Assembly: GCA_002375695.1 (NCBI GenBank)
Contig: DFMO01000011.1
Span: 322,523-386,522 of the forward strand
Direction: 5' to 3'
Origin: Flavobacteriaceae bacterium UBA3591
GTDB lineage: Bacteria > Bacteroidota > Bacteroidia > Flavobacteriales > Flavobacteriaceae
DNA length: 64,000 nucleotides
Shown: in pieces, positions 27,189-34,950 of the stretch
How positions within the stretch are numbered: position 1 is the stretch's first letter
Layout: each line of letters begins with the position of its first letter
Translations under genes and position numbers: made by a program
The notes under the pieces: generated by a model
Told to the model about the DNA's origin: nothing
Database searches by the model: none
The model's input: only the letters and a program-made list of their open reading frames with translations

Positions 27189-27629
27189 ATGAGAAAATTT
27201 ACCGCCATTTCAATTTTATTGCTTACAGTACTATTTATGAGCTGTGATGAAACTAAAAAAGTAATCGATGTTGCTGGCAACGTACAATTAACGGGCAGTT
27301 ACGATGTAGTTTCACTTAAGGGTGAAAAATTAGGAAAAACGCCACATCCTACTTTTACACTTTCGGCTATAAATAATTCATTACGAGGCACAACAGGTTG
27401 TAATTCGGTATTTGGCAGTTATAGCATTGATCTTTACGCCATTAATTTTACCGATATTGCTGTAAGCGAAAAAATGTGCGCCGAAACTGATGTTATGAAA
27501 ACCGAGCGAAATTTTTTAGATGCTTTAAATAATTCAGGTTCCTTTACTATTGAAAATAATACGCTCACTTTATTTTCAAAAACAGATAGAAGTGTATTGC
27601 TCACGGCTAAAAAAGAAGGAAATAATTAA
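27189..27629 (+). CDS. META-domain lipoprotein (HslJ-like)
   Basis: 146 residues. Lipobox LFMSC (Cys19). Residues 35-140 form a META domain: LTGSYDVVSLKG, PTFTLSAINNSLRGTTGCNSVFGSY, FTDIAVSEKMCAETDVMKTERNFLDAL and NTLTLFSKTDRSVLLTA. META proteins such as HslJ are linked to stress or antibiotic resistance in other bacteria, but the mechanism is not known. It interrupts the SUF operon between sufS and sufE, nine bases before sufE, so it is almost certainly cotranscribed. Confidence 0.8.
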   Translation: MRKFTAISILLLTVLFMSCDETKKVIDVAGNVQLTGSYDVVSLKGEKLGKTPHPTFTLSAINNSLRGTTGCNSVFGSYSIDLYAINFTDIAVSEKMCAETDVMKTERNFLDALNNSGSFTIENNTLTLFSKTDRSVLLTAKKEGNN

Positions 27630-27638
27630 ACAAGTTTT

Positions 27639-28064
27639 ATGACGATTGAAGAAATACAAGAAGAATTAATTGACGAGTTTTCCATGTTTGACGACTGGAT
27701 GCAACGATATGAATATATGATCGATTTGGGTAAATCACTACCTTTAATTGACGAATCGTTAAAAACCGACGACAAACTCATTAAAGGATGCCAAAGTAAA
27801 GTTTGGTTACATTCTGAAATGAAAGACGACAAAGTGGTCTTTACAGCCGATAGCGATGCTGTAATAACCAAAGGTATTATTGCCGTTTTAATTCGTGTAT
27901 TTTCTAATCAAAAGCCACAAGCTATTTTAGATGCTAATACCAATTTTATAGATGAAATTGGCTTAAAAGAACACCTTTCGCCTACACGGGCAAACGGTTT
28001 AGTGTCTATGATTAAACAAATGAAAATGTATGCTTTGGCATATCAAACCCAAGTAAAAAATTAA
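27639..28064 (+). CDS. sufE: SufE sulfur-acceptor protein
   Basis: 141 residues, typical length. It accepts sulfur from SufS and passes it to SufB. Acceptor Cys51 lies in KGCQSKVWL; other family segments are MQRYEYMIDLGKSLP and GLKEHLSPTRANGLVSMIKQMK. Four bases before the SufT-like gene. Confidence 0.93.
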   Translation: MTIEEIQEELIDEFSMFDDWMQRYEYMIDLGKSLPLIDESLKTDDKLIKGCQSKVWLHSEMKDDKVVFTADSDAVITKGIIAVLIRVFSNQKPQAILDANTNFIDEIGLKEHLSPTRANGLVSMIKQMKMYALAYQTQVKN

Positions 28065-28068
28065 TATT

Positions 28069-28398
28069 ATGGAAGCAGATACAGATATAGATATGGCCGA
28101 ATTAGGCGAAAAGATAATTGACGTAATTAAAACAATTTACGATCCTGAGATTCCTGTCGATATTTATGAATTAGGATTAATTTACGACGTTTTTATCAAT
28201 GAAGACCGTGAGGTTAAAATTTTAATGACGCTTACCACGCCCAACTGCCCGGTTGCCGAAAGTTTACCGTTAGAAGTTGAAAACAAAGTAAAATCCATGA
28301 AAATGGTTAAAGATGCCGAAGTAGAAATTACTTTCGACCCACCTTGGACTCAAGAACTTATGAGCGATGCTGCAAAGTTAGAGCTAGGAATGCTTTAA
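28069..28398 (+). CDS. SufT-like MIP18/DUF59 Fe-S assembly protein
   Basis: 109 residues, one MIP18 (DUF59) domain: IKTIYDPEIPVDIYELGLIYDV, MTLTTPNCPVAESLP with the conserved Cys, and EITFDPPWTQELMSDAAKLELGML. These proteins help mature Fe-S proteins. It belongs to the SUF operon, close behind sufE. Confidence 0.88.
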   Translation: MEADTDIDMAELGEKIIDVIKTIYDPEIPVDIYELGLIYDVFINEDREVKILMTLTTPNCPVAESLPLEVENKVKSMKMVKDAEVEITFDPPWTQELMSDAAKLELGML

Positions 28399-28452
28399 TT
28401 AAACATAAAACATTTAAACTAAAGTTTTATAGAATTTAAAATCGATTAATTC

Positions 28453-28956
28453 GTGAAAGAAATTGTAAATCGCGTAGCAAACAGCAAATTAGTCACCATA
28501 GATTTGGAAGACTTATATCCTCCTGGCGACAGAGTATCTTTTGATATTTCGCAGTGGTTACTCGAGGGTATTGTACTACGAGAAAAAGATTTCCGCGTAA
28601 GCGTAAAAAATCACGATTGGTCTCAATATAAAGGTAAATATGTAGCCTTAAATTGTAGTACCAATGCAATTGTTCCCGGCTGGGCTTATATGCTGGTGTC
28701 ACTACACTTGGCGCCCTATGCCTTAAAAGTAACGGTGGGTAGCCTCGATAATTTAGAAAGTATTTTGTTTTCTGAAATTTTACAAAATTTTGATGTTTCA
28801 GAATATGCTAATCAACCCGTAATAATTAAGGGCTGTGCAAATAAACCCATTCCACAAAATGCCTATGTTTTACTAGCACAAAAACTACAAGCAGTTGCAA
28901 AAAGCATTATGTACGGTGAAGCATGTTCATCGGTACCACTTTATAAACGTAAATAA
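28453..28956 (+). CDS. DUF2480 family protein
   Basis: 167 residues, started at GTG 28453 because the family begins near this point (EIVNRVANSKLVTIDLEDLYPPG). Single DUF2480 domain with FDISQWLLEGIVLREKDFR, YVALNCSTNAIVPGWAYML and KGCANKPIPQNAYV. Conserved at the end of SUF operons in Flavobacteria as far as I recall, so a role in Fe-S assembly is inferred from position only. A strong terminator follows 25 bases on. Confidence 0.8.
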   Translation: MKEIVNRVANSKLVTIDLEDLYPPGDRVSFDISQWLLEGIVLREKDFRVSVKNHDWSQYKGKYVALNCSTNAIVPGWAYMLVSLHLAPYALKVTVGSLDNLESILFSEILQNFDVSEYANQPVIIKGCANKPIPQNAYVLLAQKLQAVAKSIMYGEACSSVPLYKRK

Positions 28957-28980
28957 TGAAGCAGGGCTTAATTTTAAAAT

Positions 28981-29013
28981 GAAACCTTTCAGCTAAACCT
29001 GAAAGGTTTTTAT
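28981..29013 (+). terminator. Terminator of the SUF operon
   Basis: GAAACCTTTCAG / CTGAAAGGTTTT hairpin with a 6-base loop and a T run, 25 bases after the DUF2480 stop. Confidence 0.85.
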
Positions 29014-29021
29014 TTTATGTA

Positions 29022-29056
29022 TTTGTGCCAACTCCTTAAAAAGCTTAGTATTTTTG
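29022..29056 (+). promoter_or_regulatory. Promoter of the DUF3078 gene
   Basis: TTTG (29022-29025) and TATTTTTG (29049-29056) with a 23-base spacer, the upper end of the usual range; 22 bases before the ATG. Confidence 0.5.
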
Positions 29057-29078
29057 CAGAAACAAAAATTAAAAAGAG

Positions 29079-30005
29079 ATGAAAAAACTTATACTTTTAG
29101 CATTGCTTTGTACTGCTCCTATTTCACTATTTTCACAGGAAGAGAGTTCTAAAGATACCATTCCCAACGGTTGGACTCGCGCCGGAAACATTTCGTTATT
29201 GTTTAATCAAGCTGCATTTAATGCCGAATGGACGGGCGGCGGCACCTCAAATTACTCAGGAAACCTCGCTTTATCGTATGATTTTAATTATAAGCACGAC
29301 AAGCTTTCTTGGAACAACCGCATAATTGGCGAATACGGTATTACAAAAAACAAAGATGATAAGTACGCCAGAAAAACAAACGACCGTTTAGAGCTAAATT
29401 CTATTTTAGGAAAACGACTTAAAGAATCTAATTGGTACTACTCTTTATTTTTCAATTTTAAAACACAGTTTGCAAAAGGATATGAATTTAACAGCGATTT
29501 AAATCCCGAAGATGAAGGATATCGCACCGAAACTACACATATTTTATCGCCAGCCTATATTAAATTTGGACCTGGTTTACTTTGGAAAAAAAGCAACAAT
29601 CTATACGTAAACATTTCGCCAGCTACTGCAAAGTTTATTTTGGTCGATAGTGATTTTACCGCTGTGGACGAATCTAACCCCGAAGCACTTGAAGCTTATA
29701 ACGCAAATAAATACTTTGGTGTTGATGCAAACGAAAGCAACCGCTTTGAATTTGGAGCTGCAGTTTCGGCCTATGCTAAGTTTAATATAATGGCGAATAT
29801 TTCAGCAGAAAATATTTTAAGCTTGTATTCAAACTATCTTGACGATCCACAAAATGTTGATTTAGACTACACTTTAAATGTAGTGATGAAAGTAAACAAA
29901 TACATTTCGACAAATATGACGTTTCAAGCCATTTATGACGACAATGCTGTAAACGGTTTTCAAATTAGAGAAACATTGGGTGTTGGGTTAACATACGGAT
30001 TTTAA
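29079..30005 (+). CDS. DUF3078 protein, predicted outer-membrane beta-barrel
   Basis: 308 residues. Signal peptide 1-19 (ending SLFSQ). The mature part has DUF3078 features: GWTRAGNISLLFNQAAFNAEWTGGG at 31-55, SWNNRIIGEYGITK, KTNDRLELNSILGKRL. Alternating hydrophobic strands and the terminal Phe after LGVGLTYG suggest a small barrel in the outer membrane. Function unknown. Single gene with its own promoter and a strong terminator. Confidence 0.8.
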   Translation: MKKLILLALLCTAPISLFSQEESSKDTIPNGWTRAGNISLLFNQAAFNAEWTGGGTSNYSGNLALSYDFNYKHDKLSWNNRIIGEYGITKNKDDKYARKTNDRLELNSILGKRLKESNWYYSLFFNFKTQFAKGYEFNSDLNPEDEGYRTETTHILSPAYIKFGPGLLWKKSNNLYVNISPATAKFILVDSDFTAVDESNPEALEAYNANKYFGVDANESNRFEFGAAVSAYAKFNIMANISAENILSLYSNYLDDPQNVDLDYTLNVVMKVNKYISTNMTFQAIYDDNAVNGFQIRETLGVGLTYGF

Positions 30006-30024
30006 CCCTTAGTATATTTCAATA

Positions 30025-30066
30025 AAAAAAGCTGTCAAAAATATTAAATGTTTTGACAGCTTTTTA
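30025..30066. terminator. Bidirectional terminator between DUF3078 gene and hflX
   Basis: AAAAAAGCTGTCAAAA / TTTTGACAGCTTTTTA hairpin, with A and T runs on the two sides so that it can serve both convergent genes. Confidence 0.85.
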
Positions 30067-30090
30067 GTTTATCGTAAAACCGTAAATAGT

Positions 30091-31302
30091 CTAACCTTCT
30101 TCAGAATATTCGTCGTAAAGAAAAGTATTATACGGAAATCTTGTAGTGTGAATTTCTCTTACTTTATCGTAAACCAATTTTCTAAACTCTTCAAAATTTT
30201 CCTTATTTAAAGCCGAAATAAATATAGCATCACCATCGAGTTTAGCCATCCACGTTTGTTTCCATTCGTCTAATGAATAATGTGCCTTGGTTTTTTCGGT
30301 AATTAAATCGTCTTCTTCAATCTCTTCGGGTTGATAAGCATCAATTTTATTAAAGACCATTACCGTAGGTTTATCGGCACTTTTTATTTCTTCAAGAATT
30401 CTGTTTACCGAAGCGATGTGGTGCTCAAAAGACGGGTGACTAATATCTACCACATGCAAAAGTAAATCGGCTTCTCTTACTTCATCGAGGGTACTTTTAA
30501 AAGATTCAACAAGTTGTGTAGGCAGTTTTCTAATAAACCCAACAGTATCGGTCAATAAAAAAGGTAGGTTGCCAATTACCACTTTTCGCACCGTAGTATC
30601 GAGCGTTGCAAACAGTTTATTTTCGGCAAACACATCACTTTTACTAAGTACATTCATAAGGGTAGATTTACCAACATTGGTATACCCTACTAATGCGACC
30701 CTCACCAACGACCCACGATTGCCGCGCTGCACCTCCATTTGGCGATCTATTTTTTTTAGCTTTTCTTTTAAGAGAGCAATTCTATCTCTTACAATACGTC
30801 TATCGGTTTCAATCTCGGTTTCACCGGGACCGCGCATTCCAATACCCCCTCGTTGACGTTCTAAGTGAGTCCACATTCCTGCGAGTCGTGGTAATAAATA
30901 TTGATACTGTGCAAGTTCTACTTGGGTACGGGCATAACTAGTTTGTGCGCGCTGAGCGAAAATATCTAAAATTAAGTTTGTTCTATCGATAATTTTACAC
31001 TGAAGAATTTTTTCGATATTTTTTTGTTGCGCTGGCGAAAGTTCGTCGTCAAAAATGGCAACTCCTACTTCATTCTCGTGTATATAATTTTTAACTTCAT
31101 CAAGTTTTCCAGTACCTATAAAAGTTTTAGGGTTAGGTACATCTAGTTTTTGTGTAAACCGTTTTAAAACTTCGCCCCCAGCGGTATAGGCTAAAAATTC
31201 TAATTCGTCTAGATATTCTTTAGATTTTACCTCATCTTGGTTTTGGGTAATTAAACCTATAAGTACCGTTTTTTCGTATGAAATATCTGTTTGCTCTATC
31301 AT
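30091..31302 (-). CDS. hflX: GTPase HflX
   Basis: 403 residues. Ribosome-associated GTPase that can split stalled or hibernating ribosomes. N-terminal domain with PNPKTFIGTGKLDEVKNYI and DELSPAQQKNIEKIL, then MRGPGETEIETDRRIVRDRI, then the G domain: GYTNVGKSTLMN (P-loop), DTVGFIRKLPTQLVESFKSTL (G3) and NKIDA (G4). Standard length. Single gene transcribed away from the T9SS adhesin gene. Confidence 0.94.
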   Translation of the reverse strand: MIEQTDISYEKTVLIGLITQNQDEVKSKEYLDELEFLAYTAGGEVLKRFTQKLDVPNPKTFIGTGKLDEVKNYIHENEVGVAIFDDELSPAQQKNIEKILQCKIIDRTNLILDIFAQRAQTSYARTQVELAQYQYLLPRLAGMWTHLERQRGGIGMRGPGETEIETDRRIVRDRIALLKEKLKKIDRQMEVQRGNRGSLVRVALVGYTNVGKSTLMNVLSKSDVFAENKLFATLDTTVRKVVIGNLPFLLTDTVGFIRKLPTQLVESFKSTLDEVREADLLLHVVDISHPSFEHHIASVNRILEEIKSADKPTVMVFNKIDAYQPEEIEEDDLITEKTKAHYSLDEWKQTWMAKLDGDAIFISALNKENFEEFRKLVYDKVREIHTTRFPYNTFLYDEYSEEG

Positions 31303-31623
31303 AAATTAAATTATAATACAAAGGTACAAAACCCTAGCTTAGACTTTTTTTTCTTTACAATCTATTAACACCATTTCTACTTAAAATTTGAAATAAATAG
31401 CATGTTTCAGATTTTATCATCGGGAAATAAAAAAATAATATTTCCATCTGCAAATCGCTATAAGCTACACGCTGTCTATTCTTACCAGCTTTTTACTGTT
31501 TATAGTATTTCCCAGCGACTAACTTCCTTTCAATTCTAAGTGATGTTATTCTCTAAAAATTATTATATTTCGCAGTTAAATAAAAGTTAATGTATTTAAA
31601 CCAACTAATTCCTAACAAAAAAA
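31303..31623. other. Intergenic region between divergent hflX and T9SS adhesin genes
   Basis: About 320 bases, AT-rich, no open frame of note. It holds the hflX -7 box at its left. On the plus strand TATATTTC at about 31564-31571 may be the -7 box of the adhesin gene (one mismatch), which would leave a leader of about 50 bases. I see no hairpin or repeat beyond this. Confidence 0.5.
31319..31326 (-). promoter_or_regulatory. Probable -7 box of hflX
   Basis: TACCTTTG on the minus strand, a full TAnnTTTG match, 17 bases before the hflX ATG. No TTTG box recognised. Confidence 0.45.
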
Positions 31624-33882
31624 ATGAATAAAAAATTACTCCACTATTCACAAAGTTGCTCTTTGCACTTAAAAGACAATTTTGGAAGACAAGCACTTTT
31701 ACTCTTCAGTTTTTTATTTTTATCATTTTCTGCAATGGCACAGGGCCCTGGTTGCCCAAACGTGAATGCAGGTCCTGATGTAGAAATAGACTGCGGTGAT
31801 CCTTGCGTAGATCTTACAGCAAGTTTTTTAGACACTGGTGAAACCACCAGTTATGAGGTAACCTCAATACCTTTTGACCCACCGTTTCCATTTACAGGCG
31901 GAACTCCAGTTTCTGTAAATACAGACGATGTTTGGTCTCCAGCCATTCCACTTCCTTTTGACTTTTGCTTTTTTGGCGAAACGTATTCTGAAATGGTAAT
32001 TGGCTCAAACGCTGTTATTTCTTTTGATTTAACAAATAATCCACCTAATGGATATTGCAGCTGGTCTTTTGATGAGTCTATTCCAGATCCAAACTTGTTT
32101 TTTACAACAATTTTTGGCCCTTACATGGATATTAACCCAGCGGTAACAGGCTCAGGACAAATTAACTACGCGGTATTTGGTGATGCACCTTGTAGAACCA
32201 TGGTAGTTAACTTCCCAGGGATTCCATACTTTGGCTCAGCTTGTTCGGGGCTTGATTTAACATCGCAAGTTGTTATTTACGAAACAACCAATGTAATTGA
32301 AGTATATGTAGAAAACAGACCTGCCGGTTGTAGCTGGAATGATGGAAACGCCGTACTAGGAATCCAAAACCAAGATGGAACTTTAGGATATACACCTCCA
32401 GGAAGAAACACAGGGGATTGGTCTGCTACAGACGAAGCTTGGCGCTTTACACCAAACGGTGCTTCAAACGTTGTTTTCTCTTGGTTAGACTCAAACGGAG
32501 ACGTTATAGGTACAGACCCTACAATTAACGTATGCCCAACCGATCCTACAACTACTTACACTGCACAAGCAGTTTACACTAACTGTAATGGTGATATTAT
32601 TACAGAAACCGACGAAGTTGTTGTTACTAGAGTAGACGGATTTACAGTAGATCTTGGTCCCGATCAAGAATTATGTGAAGCACAGAGTTACGACATTACT
32701 GCCGAAATTACTGGCGGAAACCCTGCCGATGCAACCTTTTTATGGAATACGGGAGAAACCACACAAACCATTACAGTTACTACTTCTGGAACTTATACCG
32801 TAGACGTTACTATTGGAACTTGTACAGTGACTGAATCTGTAGATATAAACTTTAACGAACTTCCAGTAATTGAATTAGGCGACAATATTGAAACTTGTTT
32901 TGACGTGCCTGTTATACTAGATGCATCACCTTCAAATTACAACCCTGCCGATGCTACTTACGAGTGGAGTTTAGACGGCGTTGTAATTGCTGGCGAAACA
33001 AACCCAACACTTACAGTTACACAATATGGAATGTACAGTGTTGTTGTTAATGTTTCTGATTGTGAAGCAACAGACGAGCTTACTGTAGCACAAGCACCTT
33101 TAGCAGTTTCATTAGGAGACGATTTTACTACGTGTTTTGAAAACACTGTAACCTTAACAGCCGAAGCAATTGACTTTGACCCTACCAATGCTACTTTTGA
33201 ATGGAGCTTAGATGGTGTTGTAATTGCCGGTGAAACTAGTAGTACTTTAGAAATTACTGAAATAGGTGTTTATACCGTTACTGCTACCCTTGGCAGCTGT
33301 ACAGCAACAGATAGTGTTGAGGTTTCTTTTAGAGATGATTTAGAAGTCTCTCTTGGCGCCGATTTCCAAACTTGCCCTAACGAACCACAGACGTTAACAG
33401 CAACTACTACTGAAGAAGGCGCTACTTACCAGTGGTATTTAAATGGTACTTTATTGGCAAACGAAACTAATAGTACTTTAGAATTTAGCGTAGAAGTAGG
33501 CACTGTAGGCACTCAAACCTATACGGTAGTTATGAGTGTAGGAGGATGTTCTGGCGAAGACTCTATAGACATAATGTTATACGATGTGGGTCAATGTGTA
33601 ATATCTGAAGGTCTATCTCCAAACGGCGATGGCTATAACGATAATTTAGACCTAACATTTTTAAACGACCGTACAGGAATTAGAAAACTTCAAATTTTTA
33701 ATAGATTAGGAACATTGGTGTATGAGCAAAATAATTATACAAACCAATGGAGAGGACAAGATAAAGACAGCAACGACTTAACTACGGGAACTTACTTTTA
33801 TGTAATAGACTTTGTAGGGACCGATGCTGTTTATGGCGCACAGGCTACCGGTTGGATTTATCTTAACCAAGAAGCAAACTAA
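31624..33882 (+). CDS. T9SS type B sorting-domain surface protein
   Basis: 752 residues. A long N-region precedes a hydrophobic signal segment ending SAMAQ at about residue 40. Residues 50-290 form a galactose-binding-like region (FDFCFFGETYSEMVIGSNAVISF). Then Ig/PKD-like repeats of about 80 residues follow, each with LG(D/P)D...TC; two share the identical run WSLDGVVIAGET (about 446-457 and 529-540). The last ~95 residues are a type B (gliding-motility-associated, CHU-type) C-terminal domain: GLSPNGDGYNDNL, LQIFNRLGTLVYE, LTTGTYFYVIDF. It is followed by sprF, its expected surface-attachment partner. Likely adhesin. Confidence 0.85.
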   Translation: MNKKLLHYSQSCSLHLKDNFGRQALLLFSFLFLSFSAMAQGPGCPNVNAGPDVEIDCGDPCVDLTASFLDTGETTSYEVTSIPFDPPFPFTGGTPVSVNTDDVWSPAIPLPFDFCFFGETYSEMVIGSNAVISFDLTNNPPNGYCSWSFDESIPDPNLFFTTIFGPYMDINPAVTGSGQINYAVFGDAPCRTMVVNFPGIPYFGSACSGLDLTSQVVIYETTNVIEVYVENRPAGCSWNDGNAVLGIQNQDGTLGYTPPGRNTGDWSATDEAWRFTPNGASNVVFSWLDSNGDVIGTDPTINVCPTDPTTTYTAQAVYTNCNGDIITETDEVVVTRVDGFTVDLGPDQELCEAQSYDITAEITGGNPADATFLWNTGETTQTITVTTSGTYTVDVTIGTCTVTESVDINFNELPVIELGDNIETCFDVPVILDASPSNYNPADATYEWSLDGVVIAGETNPTLTVTQYGMYSVVVNVSDCEATDELTVAQAPLAVSLGDDFTTCFENTVTLTAEAIDFDPTNATFEWSLDGVVIAGETSSTLEITEIGVYTVTATLGSCTATDSVEVSFRDDLEVSLGADFQTCPNEPQTLTATTTEEGATYQWYLNGTLLANETNSTLEFSVEVGTVGTQTYTVVMSVGGCSGEDSIDIMLYDVGQCVISEGLSPNGDGYNDNLDLTFLNDRTGIRKLQIFNRLGTLVYEQNNYTNQWRGQDKDSNDLTTGTYFYVIDFVGTDAVYGAQATGWIYLNQEAN

Positions 33883-34009
33883 ACTATCAAACACTTTCTA
33901 ATATCCAAAATAGATAAAAATGAAATCTTCTTCTTCTTTAAATTTTCTTTTAGTAAAACTTGAATTATTAGAAGATTTCATATATCCATTTTTAAAATAT
34001 TCAATTCAA

Positions 34010-34927
34010 ATGAAAAAACATATAAATATTCTTATAGTATTGATGGCTGTTTTGCTCTTTCAAGAGTCACAAGCACAACAAGACCCTCAGTACACACAAT
34101 ACATGTACAACATGAATGTGGTGAATCCAGCTTATGCAGGATCTAAAGAGAGTCTTTCGCTCACCGCACTTTATAGAAATCAATGGTCTGGAATAGACGA
34201 AAATCCAGTAACTTTTACCTTTTCGGCACATAAACCTATTAGCGATAAAATAGGTTTGGGTCTATCGGCTATTAAAGATGAATTAGGCCCCGTAAATGAA
34301 ACAAATGTATATGCAGATTTTTCATATACAATTCAAGTTGCAAGTTCGGTTAAATTGGCACTTGGTTTAAAAGCCGGAGCAACTTTTCACGAAGTAGGCC
34401 TTTCAAACTTAGAATTACAAGATCCAAACGATCCATTTTTTAATGAAGACATAAATAATACTTATGCCAATATTGGTGCAGGTGCTTTCCTTTATGGAGA
34501 CAATTTTTATGTGGGTCTTTCGGTTCCAAACATGTTAAAATCTGTTCATTTAGATGAAAACGGAATGAAATACGGTTCTGAAACTAACCATTACTTTGCT
34601 ACAGCTGGATATGTTTTTCAAGTTTCAGAAAACTTTAAACTTAAGCCATCGGTTATGGTTAAATCGGCTTTCGATGCACCAGTATCTTATGACGGTAACT
34701 TAAATGCCTTGTTTTATGACAGGTTCGAACTTGGAGCATCGTATAGATTAGACGACTCGTTTAGTGGCTTAGTAGGATTTCAAATTAATCCAAACATTCG
34801 CATTGGATATGCTTATGACCACGTAACGTCCGACCTAAAAACTGTAGGACCAGCATCGCACGAGGTTGTATTAACATTCGACCTATTCTTTAAGCCACGT
34901 GTATTACGTTCACCTAGATTCTTCTAA
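34010..34927 (+). CDS. SprF/PorP family outer-membrane protein
   Basis: 305 residues from ATG 34010, which gives a signal peptide (MKKHINILIVLMAVLLFQESQA) and the typical mature start QQDPQYTQYMYN; 30 upstream in-frame codons are probably leader. The family recognises or anchors a cognate type B T9SS substrate, here the protein encoded just upstream. Segments NPAYAGSKESLSLTALYRNQW and HKPISDKIGLGLS are diagnostic. The chain is a predicted outer-membrane barrel ending in ...RSPRFF. An OmpA-family gene follows after 23 bases. Confidence 0.88.
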   Translation: MKKHINILIVLMAVLLFQESQAQQDPQYTQYMYNMNVVNPAYAGSKESLSLTALYRNQWSGIDENPVTFTFSAHKPISDKIGLGLSAIKDELGPVNETNVYADFSYTIQVASSVKLALGLKAGATFHEVGLSNLELQDPNDPFFNEDINNTYANIGAGAFLYGDNFYVGLSVPNMLKSVHLDENGMKYGSETNHYFATAGYVFQVSENFKLKPSVMVKSAFDAPVSYDGNLNALFYDRFELGASYRLDDSFSGLVGFQINPNIRIGYAYDHVTSDLKTVGPASHEVVLTFDLFFKPRVLRSPRFF

Positions 34928-34950
34928 TAACCAAAAAAAATTCATTTAAA

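Noticed and set aside
30569..30941. Two overlapping plus-strand frames within hflX
   Set aside because: Antisense shadows of the GTPase domain, no promoter or homology.
33920..34009. Upstream ATG extending the SprF-like protein by 30 residues
   Set aside because: The extension would bury the signal peptide; the inner ATG gives a normal signal and the family's usual N-terminus.
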